Below are positions 62,901 through 64,000 of a stretch of DNA of 64,000 nucleotides, piece after piece (position 1 is the first letter of the stretch; each line of letters opens with the position of its first letter). Source of the stretch: Strongyloides papillosus (taxonomy: Eukaryota; Nematoda; Chromadorea; Rhabditida; Strongyloididae); the NCBI GenBank assembly GCA_005656395.1, contig SRSI01000044.1, forward strand, positions 1,674,001 through 1,738,000, written 5' to 3'. The notes under the pieces were generated by a model. That model did no database searches and was not told the origin of the DNA. It saw only the letters and a program-made list of their open reading frames with translations. A program made the translations under genes and the position numbers.

Positions 62901-63289
62901 AATCACTATAAAGTAAAAAAGTTAGTAAAAGCTCAGAAATAAAAAATGTAAAAAACTTTCATATCTGCTATAGCTGTTAAAAATAACGATTAAAAAAACC
63001 AAAGAATTTAATGATTATATGTCAAAAAAGTGATGATTAGGAATTTACTTAAGAAAGATCATAGCTAAAGGCATTTGTTGTATCAAATATTTCCATTGAA
63101 TGTCTTTTATTTTAATCTACTACCAAGAATGATAATTATATCAAAATTTAAATACAAAGATCGTCAAAAATTAAATGCATGAGTAAACTTATTTATGAAA
63201 AAACATGTTATTCTAATAATGATTCCATTAGAAATTAATTCACAATGCTTCATAGTAAATAATCTCTTAAAATCACTACGAAGAGGCTG

Positions 63290-63480
63290 AAAAAGAGGAT
63301 ATTAACGCCTATAGAAGCGTTTAAGAAATTACTAATATATACCATGAAGGTTTAAATATACATCTATATTTATTTTACTTAACATTGCCTAATTGTTCAT
63401 TAATAAAAGCTGTTTTTATTATTTAAATCTAGATTATTGTAAAAGAAGAAAGAACCTTCTTATAAATTTTTTACAGTTGG
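63290..63480 (+). pseudogene. Decayed duplicate of the small membrane protein gene
   Basis: DNA aligns by eye with 62410-62580: 'gatattaacgcctatagaagcgtttaagaaattac' (first half) against 'gatgttaacgtccgtgaaagg...', then 'attactaatatatacc' against 'attaccaatatatatc', and the AT-rich transmembrane part. Stops break the frame. Confidence 0.45.
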
Positions 63481-64000
63481 TTAACAATTTTTAAAATTAA
63501 ACGATATTAAGAAACAAAGTTGTTATACTAACCAATGAACAAATTACAAATAAACGAGAAAAATAAAATACTTTTTTTTCTGTTAAACATTTATATAAAT
63601 ACATAATTTGGTAGTTATTTCCGTTTTTATAATTTATTTCTGTGAATAATATTTTTTATTTCTTACTATTATTATCTTATCTATAATTGATAACAACGTT
63701 ACTAAGTTTAACTTAAATTATAATGAATTGTTCTCATATTTTAATGAATTTGAAGCTTAGTTTCTTAGAAAACACGGTTCTAAATTTCAAAGTAATTATA
63801 ATGTAATGTAAAAATTTCAAAGAATTTAATTACTGCAAGAACATGTTTAAAGTAGTATCTTTACTACGTATTTTTAATTGTAAATAAAAAAAATTTCTTA
63901 TTAACGTAATATTTTTTAAGAAGATAAATTAACTTTTTTATTTACACCATTAGATATAGAATAAACAGTACCTTATTTTTTGGCCACTAAGAGAAATATT

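Overview
The window is extremely AT-rich eukaryotic nuclear DNA (roughly three quarters or more A+T by eye). Spliceosomal introns (GTAAGT...TTTAG, mostly 35-350 nt) keep frame when joined, the tRNAs are of nuclear eukaryotic type, and the mobile elements are of types common in invertebrates: TNP2/CACTA-like elements, mariner/Tc1, piggyBac, foldback MITEs, Ty3/gypsy and MULE relics. An invertebrate animal is the most natural guess, but nothing fixes the species. No conserved housekeeping protein gene was recognised. Most of what can be read is mobile DNA, nested several levels deep.

1-17.5 kb: foldback elements and MITEs (62-1639, 3068-4512, 12375-14106, 14376-14673, 15309-16001), a deleted mariner (5225-6139), a piggyBac relic (12855-13974), and three elements with CACTCA...TGAGTG ends (2471-5092, 5134-6880, 16405-17384). 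These three sit inside two tRNA-Arg genes. Removing them and one copy of each 2-bp target duplication rebuilds a 73-nt tRNA-Arg(TCG) and a 74-nt tRNA-Arg(TCT). A nearby uninterrupted tRNA-Thr(AGT) lies at 17665-17735. One possible host gene in this part is a small secreted protein (10659-11057, minus).

18.4-45.2 kb: three large TNP2-type (CACTA-like) transposons. Element A (18369-27829, ends TAGTGAC/GTCACTA, TAA duplication) carries a 375-aa accessory gene, a five-exon 657-aa transposase, a divergent protein kinase with an RNase H-like tail, a 410-aa protein that also ends in an RNase H-like region, and a shrunken kinase pseudogene. Element B (30176-45229, ends CACACAGAAA, TA duplication) carries a decayed transposase and a related four-exon kinase with two nonsense codons. 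Element C (about 34452-39157) is inserted in the first kinase intron of B; its 791-aa transposase and 321-aa accessory gene are open, so it looks youngest. B is itself inserted in an older mariner/Tc1-type element with long terminal repeats (28052 to about 45820).

46-64 kb: a MULE relic, fragments of small coiled-coil-type genes, an intact DD34E Tc1-like element whose terminal repeats are tandem arrays of a ~20-bp unit (53608-55402), a palindromic foldback (about 55448-55617), another deleted mariner (56505-57224), two Ty3/gypsy integrase relics, and a few short possible host exons.

Functionally the strongest story is a family of TNP2 transposons carrying a protein kinase fused to an RNase H-like domain, together with a separate CACTCA-ended family that appears to favour tRNA-Arg genes. 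All assignments come from reading the sequence; no database search was run.
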